From: Actinoplanes teichomyceticus ATCC 31121
GTDB taxonomy: Bacteria; Actinomycetota; Actinomycetes; Mycobacteriales; Micromonosporaceae
Assembly: GCF_003711105.1 (NCBI RefSeq)
Contig: NZ_CP023865.1
Coordinates: 3,683,001-3,747,000, forward strand
Reading direction: 5' to 3'
DNA length: 64,000 nucleotides
The notes under the pieces are model-generated. The model did no database searches and was not told the origin of the DNA. It saw nothing but the letters and a program-made list of their open reading frames with translations. Shown in pieces: positions 31,225 through 39,830 of this stretch. The first letter of the stretch is position 1; each line of letters begins with the position of its first letter. A program made the translations under genes and the position numbers.

Positions 31225-32511
31225 CTAACCCACCGCGCAGGCCGTGCCGTTGAACGTGAACGACGTGGGCTTCGCGGTGTTGCCGACATGGGTTGCCTGG
31301 AAGCCGATGGAGATCGAGCTGTTGGGGGCGATGACCGCGGTGTAGTCGACGTTGCGTGCCGTCACCTGTCCGGACTGCGGGGAGTAGGTGGCGCCCCACC
31401 CGGACGTGATGGTCTGCCCAGCCGGCAGGGTGAAGACCAGGGACCAGCCGTTGATGCTCCCGGCGCCGCTGTTGGTGATCGTGATCGTCGAGGTGAGGCC
31501 GTTGTTCCAGGCGTTGACGGTGTCGGTGACCCGGCACGCCCCGGTGACCGGAGGCGACGACGGCGGGGTCGACGGCGCGGTGGTGAGCCCGAAGAAGGCG
31601 ATGGCCGCGGCGGCCATGCCGCTGGAGGGCAGGGTGTGCCCGGCGCCCTGGACGCTGTACGCCTCGACCTGGACGGTGCCCGCGGCGTCGGCGTAGCGGC
31701 GGCGGTTCCAGCCGGCCTGCGGGGTGTCGCTGGAGGTGGGCGTCTGGCCGAGTCCGAACACGTTGGTCCACTGCTCGATGGACTCCTGGAGCAGCTGGTA
31801 CGGCACCAGCGTGTCGGCGGTGCCGTGCCAGAGCTGCACCCGCGGGCGTGGGCCGGCGTGGCCGGGGTTGACCCGGCGCACCGCGTCGCCCCACTGCTGC
31901 GGCGTGCGGTTCATCGAACCGCCGGTGCACCGGCTCGTGCCGGGCGGGTAGTCGGCGGCGCCGGCGAAGCAGTCGAACGGTACGCCCATGAAGGACGCTC
32001 CGGCCTTGAACAGGTCGGGGTAGAGCGCGAGCATGTGCTGGGTCATCATGCCGCCGGACGAGCTGCCGGTGGCGTACACCCGGTTCAGGTCGCCGCCGTA
32101 CTGCCGCGCGGCGTAGGAGACCATCGACGCGATGGACACCGGGTCGCTGCCGCCGTCGCGTGTCTTCGCGGCCGTCGACCAGGTGTCGAAGCACCTGCCG
32201 AAACCGGCCTCCTGCATCGCGGACGGGTAGATCACGAGGAACCCGTACCGGTCGGCGAGCGAGGCGAACTCGCTGCTGGAGTGGAAGCCGGGACCGGAGC
32301 CGCCGCAGCCGTGCATGGCCACCACGATCGGCGGACTGGCCGGGCGGACGTCCGGCACGTAGAGGTGCATCCGCATGCCGCCGGGATTGCTGCCGAACGC
32401 GGTGACCTCGGTCAACGAGGCCGCGAACGCCGGCCGTGCCGCCGGGACCGCCAACCCGGCCATGACCAGCGCGCCGGCCACGGCCAGCAGCAACTTCCGT
32501 CTGATCCTCAT
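31225..32511 (-). CDS. Secreted PHB-depolymerase-family esterase (acetylxylan/feruloyl type) with C-terminal CBM2
   Basis: 428 residues. Signal peptide 1-31 (ending RPAFAAS). Esterase domain: HGCGGSGPGF oxyanion region, nucleophile Ser151 in TGSSSGGMM, Asp in HGTADTLVP and His in GAGHTLPSS, the LpqC/PHB-depolymerase layout. A short Pro/Ser linker joins a CBM2 (about 330-428). GAGGAG precedes the ATG. It and the next gene downstream are tandem, same-strand enzymes of different esterase subtypes with related CBM2s, but each has its own hairpin, so they are probably separately transcribed. Confidence 0.92.
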   Translation of the reverse strand: MRIRRKLLLAVAGALVMAGLAVPAARPAFAASLTEVTAFGSNPGGMRMHLYVPDVRPASPPIVVAMHGCGGSGPGFHSSSEFASLADRYGFLVIYPSAMQEAGFGRCFDTWSTAAKTRDGGSDPVSIASMVSYAARQYGGDLNRVYATGSSSGGMMTQHMLALYPDLFKAGASFMGVPFDCFAGAADYPPGTSRCTGGSMNRTPQQWGDAVRRVNPGHAGPRPRVQLWHGTADTLVPYQLLQESIEQWTNVFGLGQTPTSSDTPQAGWNRRRYADAAGTVQVEAYSVQGAGHTLPSSGMAAAAIAFFGLTTAPSTPPSSPPVTGACRVTDTVNAWNNGLTSTITITNSGAGSINGWSLVFTLPAGQTITSGWGATYSPQSGQVTARNVDYTAVIAPNSSISIGFQATHVGNTAKPTSFTFNGTACAVG

Positions 32512-32643
32512 GCTGGTGACTCCTCGGGGAAGAGGCGCGGGCGGCGCTCGCCGGCGCACACCGCTGTGCCCTGGCCGTTTCGCGTGACCCGGCGCCACAG
32601 GCGTCGAATGGCACTTAGCTTCCTCGGCGGTCACAAAACTGTC

Positions 32644-32661
32644 AATCGAAGGAAATCGATT
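32644..32661. promoter_or_regulatory. Inverted repeat between divergent esterase and PaaX genes
   Basis: AATCGAAGGAAATCGATT: 6-bp arms with a 6-bp spacer, 133 bp upstream of the esterase start and 76 bp upstream of the PaaX start. Suitable as an operator for either gene. Confidence 0.5.
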
Positions 32662-32736
32662 ACGCGCGTGGTGCGTCCCCATCGGCGTCTACAGTCGGGA
32701 GTCAATGCCACCAAGATCCTGCCGGAGCGCCGCCCC

Positions 32737-33690
32737 GTGACGAGCCCGTACGACATCGAGGAGATCTTTCCGGACGACGCCGCGGGCTCGGTGCGGCTAC
32801 CGCGCCGGCAGGCCGGGACCTCGTCCCAGGAACTGACGGTGACGTTGCTGGCGGACTACACCCTGCGCACCAGAGCCTGGGTGCCGTCGGCCGCGGTCGT
32901 CGCCCTGCTCTCGGAGAGCGGCGTGAGCAGCACCGCGGCCCGGGCCGCCGTCAGCCGGCTGGCCCGCCGCGGGGTGCTTGAGAACCGCCGGCACGGGAGG
33001 CAGAGCTCCTACCGGCTGACCGCGGCCGCGGCCACGTTTCTCGCCGTCGGTGGAAGCGCCATCGTCTCGCCCGTCGACGGCGACCCGCCGTGGGACGAAC
33101 ATTGGACGCTGGTCGCCTTCTCGCTGCCACAGGCCCGCGGCGCGCAACGGCGGGGGCTGCGCGCGCAGCTACGGTGGATGGGCTTCGCGCCGCTGTACGA
33201 CGGCCTGTGGGTTTCGCCGCGTGATCTCACCGACAAGGTCCGGGCACAACTGGCGCCCTTCGCCCCCGGCGCCATGACGGTGTTCCGTGCCCGGCATGTC
33301 GACCTCCCGGCCGCGGACGGGCGATCTCCGATCGACGCCTGGGACACCGCGGCGATCGCCGCGGAATATGAAGCGTTCGTCCGGCGCTGGAGCCCGACGC
33401 TGCTGCGGATGGAGGCCGGGGAGGTCGCCGGCGCGGAGGCGGTTCGCGTCCGCACCGACGTCATGGACACGTACCGGCGTCTACCCATCCTCGACCCGCA
33501 GCTGCCCGGCCCCCTGCTCCCGCCGGACTGGCCGCGCGGACCGGCCCGGAAGCTGTTCGTCGCCATCTATGACGGACTCGCGCGAACCGCCGAAGGTCAT
33601 GTACGCGCCGTCGCCGCCCGCTTCGCCGTCGCGCCCCTGCCCGACATCCGTGCGCACACCGTGGCGGAGCTGGCGGCCGGTCTGCCGTAG
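32737..33690 (+). CDS. PaaX-family transcriptional regulator
   Basis: 317 residues from GTG. N-terminal winged helix (about 35-100: SSQELTVTLLADYTLR, SSTAARAAVSRLARRGVLE), central PaaX domain (DEHWTLVAFSLPQARGAQRRG, RWMGFAPLYDGLWVSPR) and C-terminal domain (LLPPDWPR). Family members repress aromatic acid degradation genes and bind phenylacetyl-CoA-type ligands. No such pathway is adjacent; the divergent esterase would release ferulate-like aromatics, so a regulatory link is possible but not shown. Confidence 0.88.
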   Translation: MTSPYDIEEIFPDDAAGSVRLPRRQAGTSSQELTVTLLADYTLRTRAWVPSAAVVALLSESGVSSTAARAAVSRLARRGVLENRRHGRQSSYRLTAAAATFLAVGGSAIVSPVDGDPPWDEHWTLVAFSLPQARGAQRRGLRAQLRWMGFAPLYDGLWVSPRDLTDKVRAQLAPFAPGAMTVFRARHVDLPAADGRSPIDAWDTAAIAAEYEAFVRRWSPTLLRMEAGEVAGAEAVRVRTDVMDTYRRLPILDPQLPGPLLPPDWPRGPARKLFVAIYDGLARTAEGHVRAVAARFAVAPLPDIRAHTVAELAAGLP

Positions 33691-33817
33691 GGCGGGTTCA
33701 GCCACCGTACCGGCTGCCCCTCGTCCGCTCGCTACTCATCGACGCTCCCGCCTCGCCCGCCGCTCCTGGCAGCTCGGCCACCGCCTTGCCCCAGCTCGAC
33801 CGGGTGCGGGGCTCCGG

Positions 33818-33938
33818 TCAGCCAGCGACCGCCGCAGGGCGCAGGGAGCTGTAGACCGTCTCGCGGCTGATGCCGAACTCCCGGGCAAGGGCGGACCTCT
33901 TCTCGCCGGCGCCGGTCCGCTCGCGCAAACCGTGGTGT
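33818..33938 (-). pseudogene. Serine recombinase (resolvase/invertase) C-terminal remnant
   Basis: GAGEKRSALAREFGISRETVY followed by SSLRP matches the C-terminal HTH of resolvases (consensus ALAReFGISReTvYryLr). Only about 35 codons remain upstream of a stop; the catalytic domain is absent. The rest of the 33,691-33,997 gap holds nothing recognisable. Confidence 0.65.
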
Positions 33939-33997
33939 CGGGGTTACCTCGAAGCGACCGAGCGGAAAGCCGTGAACGGGCCGCTGGTGAAGGTGCG

Positions 33998-34459
33998 TCA
34001 CGCGAGGTAGCTGCCCAGGGCATCGAGCAGGCCCCGGCTGCCCTTCTCGCGGTTCGGCCCGTCGGCCCAGAACTGGTCGAAGAAGACGCCATGCTCGACG
34101 TGCGTGAACCGGGTGCCCTCGTCGATCGGCTCGAACTCGAGCGACGCCACCGAGGTCGACATGTGGATCCCGTCGAGCCACATGTCGTACGTCGTGACGA
34201 TGCGGACGTGTTCGACGATGTCGGTGTATGTGGCCTCGTAGCGGGAGAGCGGACCGTCGTGGAACTTGCCCTCGGCGACGTCGCGTCCGCCGACGCGGAA
34301 GTCGAACGCCCATTCGCCGGGCTCGATGGCGTCACCGGCGCCCCACCAGGCCCGCTTCTGCTGCTCCTCGGCGAACGCGTCCCAGACGCGCTGGAGGGGA
34401 ATGGGGTAGTCGCGGGTCAGAGTGAACCCGGCGCGGGCGAGGCGGCGTTCGATCGTCAT
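33998..34459 (-). CDS. SRPBCC/AHSA1-domain protein
   Basis: 153 residues. Activator of Hsp90 ATPase homologue 1-like fold: FTLTRDYPIPLQRVWDAF, KRAWWG, FDFRVGGRD and FTHVEHGVFFDQF. This hydrophobic-cavity family is regularly encoded with ArsR regulators. Last gene of the operon ArsR, RibD-like, AHSA1 (9 bp after the RibD-like stop). Confidence 0.88.
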   Translation of the reverse strand: MTIERRLARAGFTLTRDYPIPLQRVWDAFAEEQQKRAWWGAGDAIEPGEWAFDFRVGGRDVAEGKFHDGPLSRYEATYTDIVEHVRIVTTYDMWLDGIHMSTSVASLEFEPIDEGTRFTHVEHGVFFDQFWADGPNREKGSRGLLDALGSYLA

Positions 34460-34468
34460 CGGTGGGTC

Positions 34469-35116
34469 CTATCGCGTGAAGGTGACGTGGATCGTGCCGC
34501 TCTCGGCCACTTCCGTTGTCACCTTGTGGGTGAGGTCGAGCCCGCGCAGGTCGTCCCACAGCCGGGTGCCCCGGCCGAGCAGGATAGGGGCGATCATGAC
34601 GTGCAGGTGGTCTACCAGGCCGGCGCGCAGGAAGGCTCGGGCGGTGCTGACGCCGCCGCCGACGCGTACGTCCAGGCCGCCGGCGGCCTCGGTCGCCTCG
34701 GCGAGCACGTCCTCGACCGCGGTGTTGCGGAAGTGGAACGTCGTTCCGCCTTGCATCGGGATCGGCGGACGCGGTGCGGTGTGGGTGAGGACGTAGACCG
34801 GCGTTCCGAACGGCGGCCGGTCACCCCACCAGCCCTTCCAGTCGGGGTCGTCGGGGAACGCGTGCAGGCCGAACATGGCCGCGCCCATGATCTCGGCGCC
34901 GATGCCGTCGAAGTGCGCGGCGACGTAGGAGTCGTCGATGCCGGTGGTGCCGGTGCCGCTGGTGTCGCCGAGGACACGCTCGTGGAACGTGCGAGTCGCG
35001 GCGTAGGCCGCGGTGAGGCGTCCCCAGTCTTCTCCCATCGGATTGTCGGAGGTGCCGCCGGTCGTCGAGGCGTAGCCGTCCAGCGAGGCGAACAGGTCGA
35101 TGCGAACGCGGGTCAT
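34469..35116 (-). CDS. Dihydrofolate reductase-like (RibD C-terminal domain) protein
   Basis: 215 residues. RIDLFASLDGYAS at the start, GAEIMGAAMFGLHAF, PVYVLTH, and LDVRVGGGVSTARAFLRAGLVDHLHVMIAP (residues about 145-180; NADPH-binding GGG) are typical of the RibD_C/YyaP group. These are NADPH-dependent reductases of mostly unknown substrate. The ATG begins 1 bp after the ArsR stop, so it is translated from the same mRNA. Confidence 0.88.
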   Translation of the reverse strand: MTRVRIDLFASLDGYASTTGGTSDNPMGEDWGRLTAAYAATRTFHERVLGDTSGTGTTGIDDSYVAAHFDGIGAEIMGAAMFGLHAFPDDPDWKGWWGDRPPFGTPVYVLTHTAPRPPIPMQGGTTFHFRNTAVEDVLAEATEAAGGLDVRVGGGVSTARAFLRAGLVDHLHVMIAPILLGRGTRLWDDLRGLDLTHKVTTEVAESGTIHVTFTR

Positions 35117-35117
35117 G

Positions 35118-35456
35118 TCAGGTGCCCTTCGGTCTGGTCCGGGCCAGGTGGATGCCGAGCCGGTCGGCTTGGCGTTCTGCGGGGGTTCGTTGCTCGTCGA
35201 GCCACAGGTGTAGGACGTCGAAGGCGCCGGGCCGCAGGCTCACGGTGCGGACGCGTCCGTGCTTCTGCGAGGTGACCAGTCCCGCGTCCTCGAGGACGCG
35301 CAGGTGCTGCATGAGCGACGGCAAGGCCATCGAGAACGGCGCGGCGAGGTCGGACACGACGGCCGGGGATTTCGCCAGCCGTTCCACGACGGCCCTGCGC
35401 GTCGGATCCGCGAGTGCGCGGAGCACGGCGTCGATCTCGTCGTGATACTTAGGCAC
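35118..35456 (-). CDS. ArsR-family regulator (AHSA1-linked subgroup)
   Basis: 112 residues from GTG. HTH: ALADPTRRAVVERLAKSPAVV, then SLMQHLRVLEDAGLVTSQKHGR. No cysteine or histidine metal-site pattern, as is usual for ArsR proteins paired with SRPBCC genes. It likely represses the three-gene operon it heads. GTG 35,456 is chosen as it begins the conserved PKYHDEID segment; an operator repeat covers this codon. Confidence 0.9.
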   Translation of the reverse strand: MPKYHDEIDAVLRALADPTRRAVVERLAKSPAVVSDLAAPFSMALPSLMQHLRVLEDAGLVTSQKHGRVRTVSLRPGAFDVLHLWLDEQRTPAERQADRLGIHLARTRPKGT

Positions 35457-35464
35457 AGGCCTAA
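35449..35464. promoter_or_regulatory. ArsR operator overlapping the start codon
   Basis: TTAGGCACAGGCCTAA is a perfect 6-4-6 inverted repeat covering the GTG start (35,454-35,456), consistent with autorepression. Confidence 0.65.
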
Positions 35465-35807
35465 CTATTGTCGACGGGCAGCATCTGGTCAACCGGCTCA
35501 CGCGATGAACCTGGTCGCGCCAACTGGGCCTCCAGCGGCAAGCTTCACGCCCGGATCCGCTACCGGAAGACCCTCGGCGCTCTGTGCAGAGGACTTCGGC
35601 CAGCCGTGCGGACGCCTTCGGACCTCGACATCAGGGGCCACCGGCCACGGGTCGGCGGCGGGCCGGAGAACGGATGCGGTCGCGCCGTTGAAGAGCACCC
35701 GGCCGCCGGGAGAACGTCGCGCCGCCGAAAAGCACTATCATGAGCAGGGCGATGAAAAAGTCGCCGACGATTGAGATCAAGTCGTGCGCGCTGATGGGGG
35801 CGTCACC
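35465..35807. other. Intergenic region upstream of a divergent hypothetical gene
   Basis: No gene recognised. Less GC-rich toward 35,720-35,780, which probably carries the promoter for the plus-strand gene. Confidence 0.4.
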
Positions 35808-36524
35808 GTGACCACAGCAGTGCCCGCAGACGACAGTGCTCCGGCGCAGTGGATCGCTGCGGCCGTCCGCGAGTTCCGATATGACGTCGGATCACTCGTG
35901 ACATATGACTTCCCCGCGTATGCACGGGTATTTCATCCAGCCATCCGCATGGTGAAGGTCGACGGAGAGGAGGCGAAAGAGGAGGAGCTTTCGTGGAGCT
36001 ATGTCTGTACGGTCACCGGCCGGACACCGCATGCCGCAATGCAGTGGGAGTCGATCGCCGGTTCCCTCGCTGGAGGGAATTCTCCGCTGTGGAGCACTGA
36101 TCCCTGGCCGGGCTCACTGACCCGGAATCAGGTGACCAGGCTGGTGGCGATACTCGGGGCGCACACCGTGACCCCGCAGCGGTGCTATTTCGCCATGTGG
36201 ACCGGTGCAGACCTGCGATCGAGCGACCGGGCGGCCCCGACAGTGCAGCTCGGGATCCGGGAGATGGTGTTACTGTCCGGGCCGATAGAGGCGTCCACAG
36301 CCTCGTCCGATCCGGATCACTTCCAGTCGCCGAGCCTGTGGTGGCCGGAGGACCACGCATGGTGCGTGGCCACCGACGTGGATCTCGACAGCACCTACGT
36401 CGGCGGCAGCCGGGAATGCGTCGAAGCGCTGACCACCGATGATCATATTGAGGCCATGCCGATCTCCGCGGGCGACAGCGTCACGCGGGACAGTGATCGC
36501 CTCAATGCCGCTGAGGGTCCGTGA
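35808..36524 (+). CDS. Hypothetical actinobacterial protein
   Basis: 238 residues. The YDVGSLVTYDFPAYARVFHPA segment (residues about 25-45), LTRNQVTRLVAILGAHT and WPEDHAWCVATDVDLDSTYVGG resemble a widespread actinobacterial family of unknown function. The WxVATDVDLDSTYVGG end is its most conserved part. GTG 35,808 is chosen because GGGGG lies 7 bp upstream; GTG 35,784 is possible. The gene is slightly less GC-rich than its neighbours. Confidence 0.72.
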   Translation: MTTAVPADDSAPAQWIAAAVREFRYDVGSLVTYDFPAYARVFHPAIRMVKVDGEEAKEEELSWSYVCTVTGRTPHAAMQWESIAGSLAGGNSPLWSTDPWPGSLTRNQVTRLVAILGAHTVTPQRCYFAMWTGADLRSSDRAAPTVQLGIREMVLLSGPIEASTASSDPDHFQSPSLWWPEDHAWCVATDVDLDSTYVGGSRECVEALTTDDHIEAMPISAGDSVTRDSDRLNAAEGP

Positions 36525-36628
36525 GGCACCTCATCTCTTCACTGGTGACCATCCGTCGTGTGGCCGTGGCGGGGCGGGCCGAGGGAGGGCCTGTCGGCGG
36601 CGGGTGACATCACGTTCTTGCCGGATCT

Positions 36629-37606
36629 TCATGCAGGGTGAGCAGAGGTCCGGAAAGCCTCTCCGCTGGTCCGGCCCAAGGTCACGGTGCGGGATCCGGG
36701 TGTGAAGTCACCGAAGGACTGTTGCCAGGACTCACCGGGCCAGTAGTACGTCACACGGCCCTCGGCGGGCCGGTAGTGGGCTGTGTAGAGCGTTCTCGAC
36801 CCCTGCTCGTCGACGGATTGGTATAGCGGCGGCTTCAGCATCGCCGCCACGTCCACGCCCGCGGCGCGGATGGCGTGCAGCCGCTCCTGCGTCCGCATGG
36901 TCCGTTCCTGCTCGTCGGTCACCGGCAGGTGCTGGTGATTGGCGGCGCAGGCATCCGGCGCCACCGTCGGTGACATATCCGGCCCCACGAACACCGTCAC
37001 CGCCTTGGTGGAATCGACAAGGGTGAGGTTCTGGGGGACGGCGACCGGTAGAAATCGCAGCCTGTCGACCGCCTCATCGACGGTGTCGCACGTCTCCAGC
37101 AGGTAGCGCACCACGATGAGAATGGCGAAGCCGCGTCCGTAGACCGAACGTCCGCCCCAGGTGAGCGAGACCGCGAGACCGGCGTCGTTCATCCCGTCCA
37201 GCAAGCCCCACAGCATGTCCTGCATCCCGATCACGGGGCGCAGGAAGCGGGAGGAGACGATGGTCCCTTCGCACTGATCGGGCCGTAGGTCATAGTTGCG
37301 CAGCAGAGTGCCGTTCCTGCCGATCTGGGTGCACGCCTGGGAGAACGGCCGCAGTGCCGCGTGGGTGAGGAAGACGTCCGCCTCGGGCCGGTCGAGTCGG
37401 CCGGCCAGGCGGTCCAGAACCGGGACCAGTTCCGGCATGTGCGCACGGAACAGCGCCCGAACACGATCCGCGCCCTCCGGAGTCCGGCCCTCCTCGGTGA
37501 GCAGGCCCTCCATCTCCTGCCACAGGCCCCGGGCGTAGGCGGCCCACCGCCCGTCGCCGCCGTCGCCGACCTCGATCGCCTGAAAGGTCTTGTGCTCTTG
37601 CCGCAC
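36629..37606 (-). CDS. C45-family autoproteolytic acyltransferase/hydrolase (Ntn fold)
   Basis: 325 residues. Cys92 in FSQACTQIGRNGTLLRNYDL fits the N-terminal nucleophile released by self-cleavage in peptidase family C45 (acyl-CoA:6-APA acyltransferase relatives). Later motifs: GLLDGMNDAGLAVSLTWGG, RYLLETCDTVDEAVDRL and CAANHQHLP. It would yield an alpha chain of about 91 residues and a beta chain of about 234. Probable role: amide or acyl hydrolysis; substrate unknown. GTG 37,606 is chosen because AGGGGAG is correctly spaced; GTG 37,615 lies too close to it. Confidence 0.85.
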   Translation of the reverse strand: MRQEHKTFQAIEVGDGGDGRWAAYARGLWQEMEGLLTEEGRTPEGADRVRALFRAHMPELVPVLDRLAGRLDRPEADVFLTHAALRPFSQACTQIGRNGTLLRNYDLRPDQCEGTIVSSRFLRPVIGMQDMLWGLLDGMNDAGLAVSLTWGGRSVYGRGFAILIVVRYLLETCDTVDEAVDRLRFLPVAVPQNLTLVDSTKAVTVFVGPDMSPTVAPDACAANHQHLPVTDEQERTMRTQERLHAIRAAGVDVAAMLKPPLYQSVDEQGSRTLYTAHYRPAEGRVTYYWPGESWQQSFGDFTPGSRTVTLGRTSGEAFRTSAHPA

Positions 37607-37839
37607 GGCTGCCACTCCCCTGTGAGAATCGGCCGAGGTGAGAGCAACCTAGCTAATTGCGGGGTGAATCACCAGGTGGCCATCGTCGGTGACGGCCAAG
37701 TGCTGGATCCGGTTGAAGTCGCTGAATGCGAGCGTGGCCGATACCAAGCCGGCGACAATGTCCCGATTCGGAGGAGCTGGCAGTCACGTAGGCGAGCGGC
37801 GGGAGCAATGGTAGATCCGTGTCGTTCGGTGACGTGTGA
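37607..37839. other. Intergenic stretch before the transposase debris
   Basis: No gene recognised. Together with the transposase scars downstream it forms a region of about 730 bp without an intact gene. Confidence 0.4.
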
Positions 37840-38160
37840 TCAGGGTGCGACGGTCTTGTCGCGCTCGACCAAGAAGCCGTTCTCGAATCTGACCCCGGGG
37901 CGGACCAGGGCGACGAGGTGGGCGCCGGTGATCGCGCGCCGGCGTTCCTGGGCGGACTCAACCAATGTGAACACCAGGGCGAGGGCGGCGGCCGGGCTGC
38001 CGGCCGCGCGGGTGACCTTGGTGCGCAGCTCGACCGTGGAGGATGTGGACTCGATGGGGTTGGTGGTCCGCACATGTACCCGGTGCTCCGCCGGGAAGCC
38101 GTAGAAGGCGAGCAGCTCGTCCCGGTCCTCGGTGATCTTCGCGATGGCACCCGGCGATGG
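37840..38160 (-). pseudogene. IS256-family (mutator) transposase C-terminal remnant
   Basis: KITEDRDELLAFYGFPAEH, then RTTNPIESTSSTVELRTKVT, then AAALALVFTLVESAQERRRA match the C-terminal third of IS256-type transposases (FPAEHW.HLRTTNPIEStFatVRLRTk). An in-frame stop ends it at 37,840. The catalytic core and N-terminus are missing, so it is inactive. Confidence 0.85.
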
Positions 38161-38204
38161 TGCGGCTCGGGGAGAGCGCCTGGGCCGAGTACGTACCGTT
38201 CCTC

Positions 38205-38320
38205 GCTTTTCGACGTCGAGATCCGCACCATCGTGTGCTCCACCAACGCGGTCGAGAGCGTGAACGCGCAGACACTGCACCACTACATCGATCAGGGTGG
38301 GGCGCGGCCTGGTAGAGGGT
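38205..38320 (+). pseudogene. Second IS256-family transposase fragment, opposite strand
   Basis: VEIRTIVCSTNAVESVNA in the plus direction matches the (R)I.yTTNAIESlN motif of IS256 transposases. It sits beside the minus-strand remnant but in opposite orientation and belongs to a different element subtype. Only about 35 codons can be followed. Confidence 0.65.
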
Positions 38321-38342
38321 GCTGCGGGAGCGCCCGGCTTGA

Positions 38343-39032
38343 TCAGGCGAGAGGAGTGGGGGCTTCGGGTATGTGCGCCGCGGCGATGGGGCTGCGGACG
38401 GTCCAGCCCAAGGTGCGGTACAGCTCGCGGCCGTCGTCGGTGGCGACCAGGACGCCACGGTGCATGCCGCGTCGGACGGCGTGGTGAGCGAGGGTGCGCA
38501 TGACCGCGCTTGCCAGCCCGCGACGGCGGTGCGTGGGTGCGGTCTCGACCTGGTCGATGACACCGACCCGGCCTGCCGGGGCGAGCCTGCCGCGGGCTGC
38601 GGTCCGGCCGGCAGTGTCCAGGACCGATGCGACGATGACGTCGCCTTCGACTTCGAGTTGGGTGCTGTACGGCGCCGGCACCACCGGGTCGCCGCCGGTG
38701 AAGGGAACGGTCATCAGGTAGCCGGTGTCGCTCATCGCCCAGCGGGCAGGCAGTACCCGGTGCAGGTCGCTCGGGTTCGTCGCGGCCTTGATCCAGGTGC
38801 CTGGTTCGGTGTGCCGACGGCCCAGTTCGGTCACCGTCGCGTCGTCGTAGGCGGCCAGGACGTAGCGGACGCGGTGGCCCGGTAGCCCGACCTGGATGCG
38901 CCATCCGCCGGGCAGGCTCGTCGGGCTCGGCACGGCTCGGGAGACAGCCCAGCCGTGCACCCACGACGCGACAAGGCTGGCTACGTCGCTGACCGTCGGC
39001 TCCTGCGTGCTGCGGCTACCGCCAGGTTGCAT
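38343..39032 (-). CDS. GNAT-family N-acetyltransferase
   Basis: 229 residues. The acetyl-CoA pyrophosphate loop is THRRRGLASAVMRTLAHHA (about 165-183), preceded by VGVIDQVETAP and followed by LYRTLGWTVRSPI. The N-terminal half (about 1-100) is a degenerate GNAT-like region. Substrate unknown. The upstream neighbour is gene debris, so it is probably transcribed alone. Confidence 0.85.
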   Translation of the reverse strand: MQPGGSRSTQEPTVSDVASLVASWVHGWAVSRAVPSPTSLPGGWRIQVGLPGHRVRYVLAAYDDATVTELGRRHTEPGTWIKAATNPSDLHRVLPARWAMSDTGYLMTVPFTGGDPVVPAPYSTQLEVEGDVIVASVLDTAGRTAARGRLAPAGRVGVIDQVETAPTHRRRGLASAVMRTLAHHAVRRGMHRGVLVATDDGRELYRTLGWTVRSPIAAAHIPEAPTPLA

Positions 39033-39056
39033 GGTGTCGTGCTCATCTCTGTTCGG

Positions 39057-39080
39057 GGGTGGCTGACCAGCAGGCCACCC
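39057..39080. terminator. Hairpin between gene debris and the GNAT gene
   Basis: Arms GGGTGGC and GCCACCC with a 10-nt loop, upstream of the GNAT start and downstream of the minus-strand remnants. Confidence 0.45.
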
Positions 39081-39152
39081 GCAGATCGGTGACCGGGGGA
39101 CCGGTCGGCCATACGGGATCGCTGGCAGTCGCCGGATGAGCGACCGGCGGGA

Positions 39153-39433
39153 TCAGGCTGCGGGAGCGCCGGGTGGCGGTTGCATGGCGGTAGCCGCCAT
39201 GTGCAGGCTCAGCTCGCGTACCAGCTCGTCCATGCTCTGTCCGATCCGGGCCCGTACCAGCGACAGGGCCGGCTCGGCGAGCAGGCAGAAGCCGCGGACC
39301 CGGGCCGGGTCGTCGGGGAACCCGGCGAGCAGGGCCTCGGCGCCGGCGAGATCGCCGCGGGGCTTGGCCGCGATGACGCGGCGGCCTGCCGGGCACGGTC
39401 GAACAGCGCAGCGGCGTCCGGATGGCCAGTCAT
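39153..39433 (-). pseudogene. Frameshifted small gene of unknown function
   Basis: An ATG at 39,433 begins MTGHPDAAALFDRARQ, then the plausible continuation GDLAGAEALLAGFPDDPARVRGF (quoted in two parts: GDLAGAEALLAGFPDDPARV, RGFCLLAEPALSL) lies in another frame and ends at 39,153. The two parts read as one helical protein of about 95 residues broken by a single indel near 39,385. Confidence 0.5.
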
Positions 39434-39444
39434 CGCACGCCGGG

Positions 39445-39830
39445 CCGGCCGCCCGGGCGGCGTCGGACCGTTTGATGACGTCGGCCCAGTTCACCCGGTT
39501 CCACGGCCGGTCCACGTAGTCGGCGCGCACGTTCTTGTACGGCAGATAGTCAGGCGCCCCAGCCGGACCCCCGCACGCCCTTGGTCGCCGTCGACAGCTG
39601 CGCGGCGAACGCGTCGAAGGAGCCGAAGTGCTCGGCGATCGCCGCAGCGAGCTCGCCGCCGGGACGGTCGCCGCCGTCCGGGGACAGGTTGTTCCACAAG
39701 ATCGTGCAGGGACGTGCCCGGACAGGTTGAACGCCAGCGCCTTCTCCCGCCGCTCCAGGATCTCACCCGACATCGCCGGCTCCAGCGCGCCGTAGCCGTA
39801 CGGCATGTCCGGCATCGGGTACGCGCCCAT
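39445..39830 (-). pseudogene. Iron/manganese superoxide dismutase pseudogene
   Basis: [19 protein letters not shown] at the start, [10 protein letters not shown], then in a second frame [20 protein letters not shown] and [20 protein letters not shown] with GSGWGA, then YLPYKNVRADYVDRPWNRVN and WADVIKR. This follows Fe/Mn-SOD from end to end. The segment carrying the first metal histidine (HHDKHH region) is deleted, there is at least one frameshift, and the stretch with the DxWEH metal ligands is missing. The product cannot be active. Confidence 0.88.
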
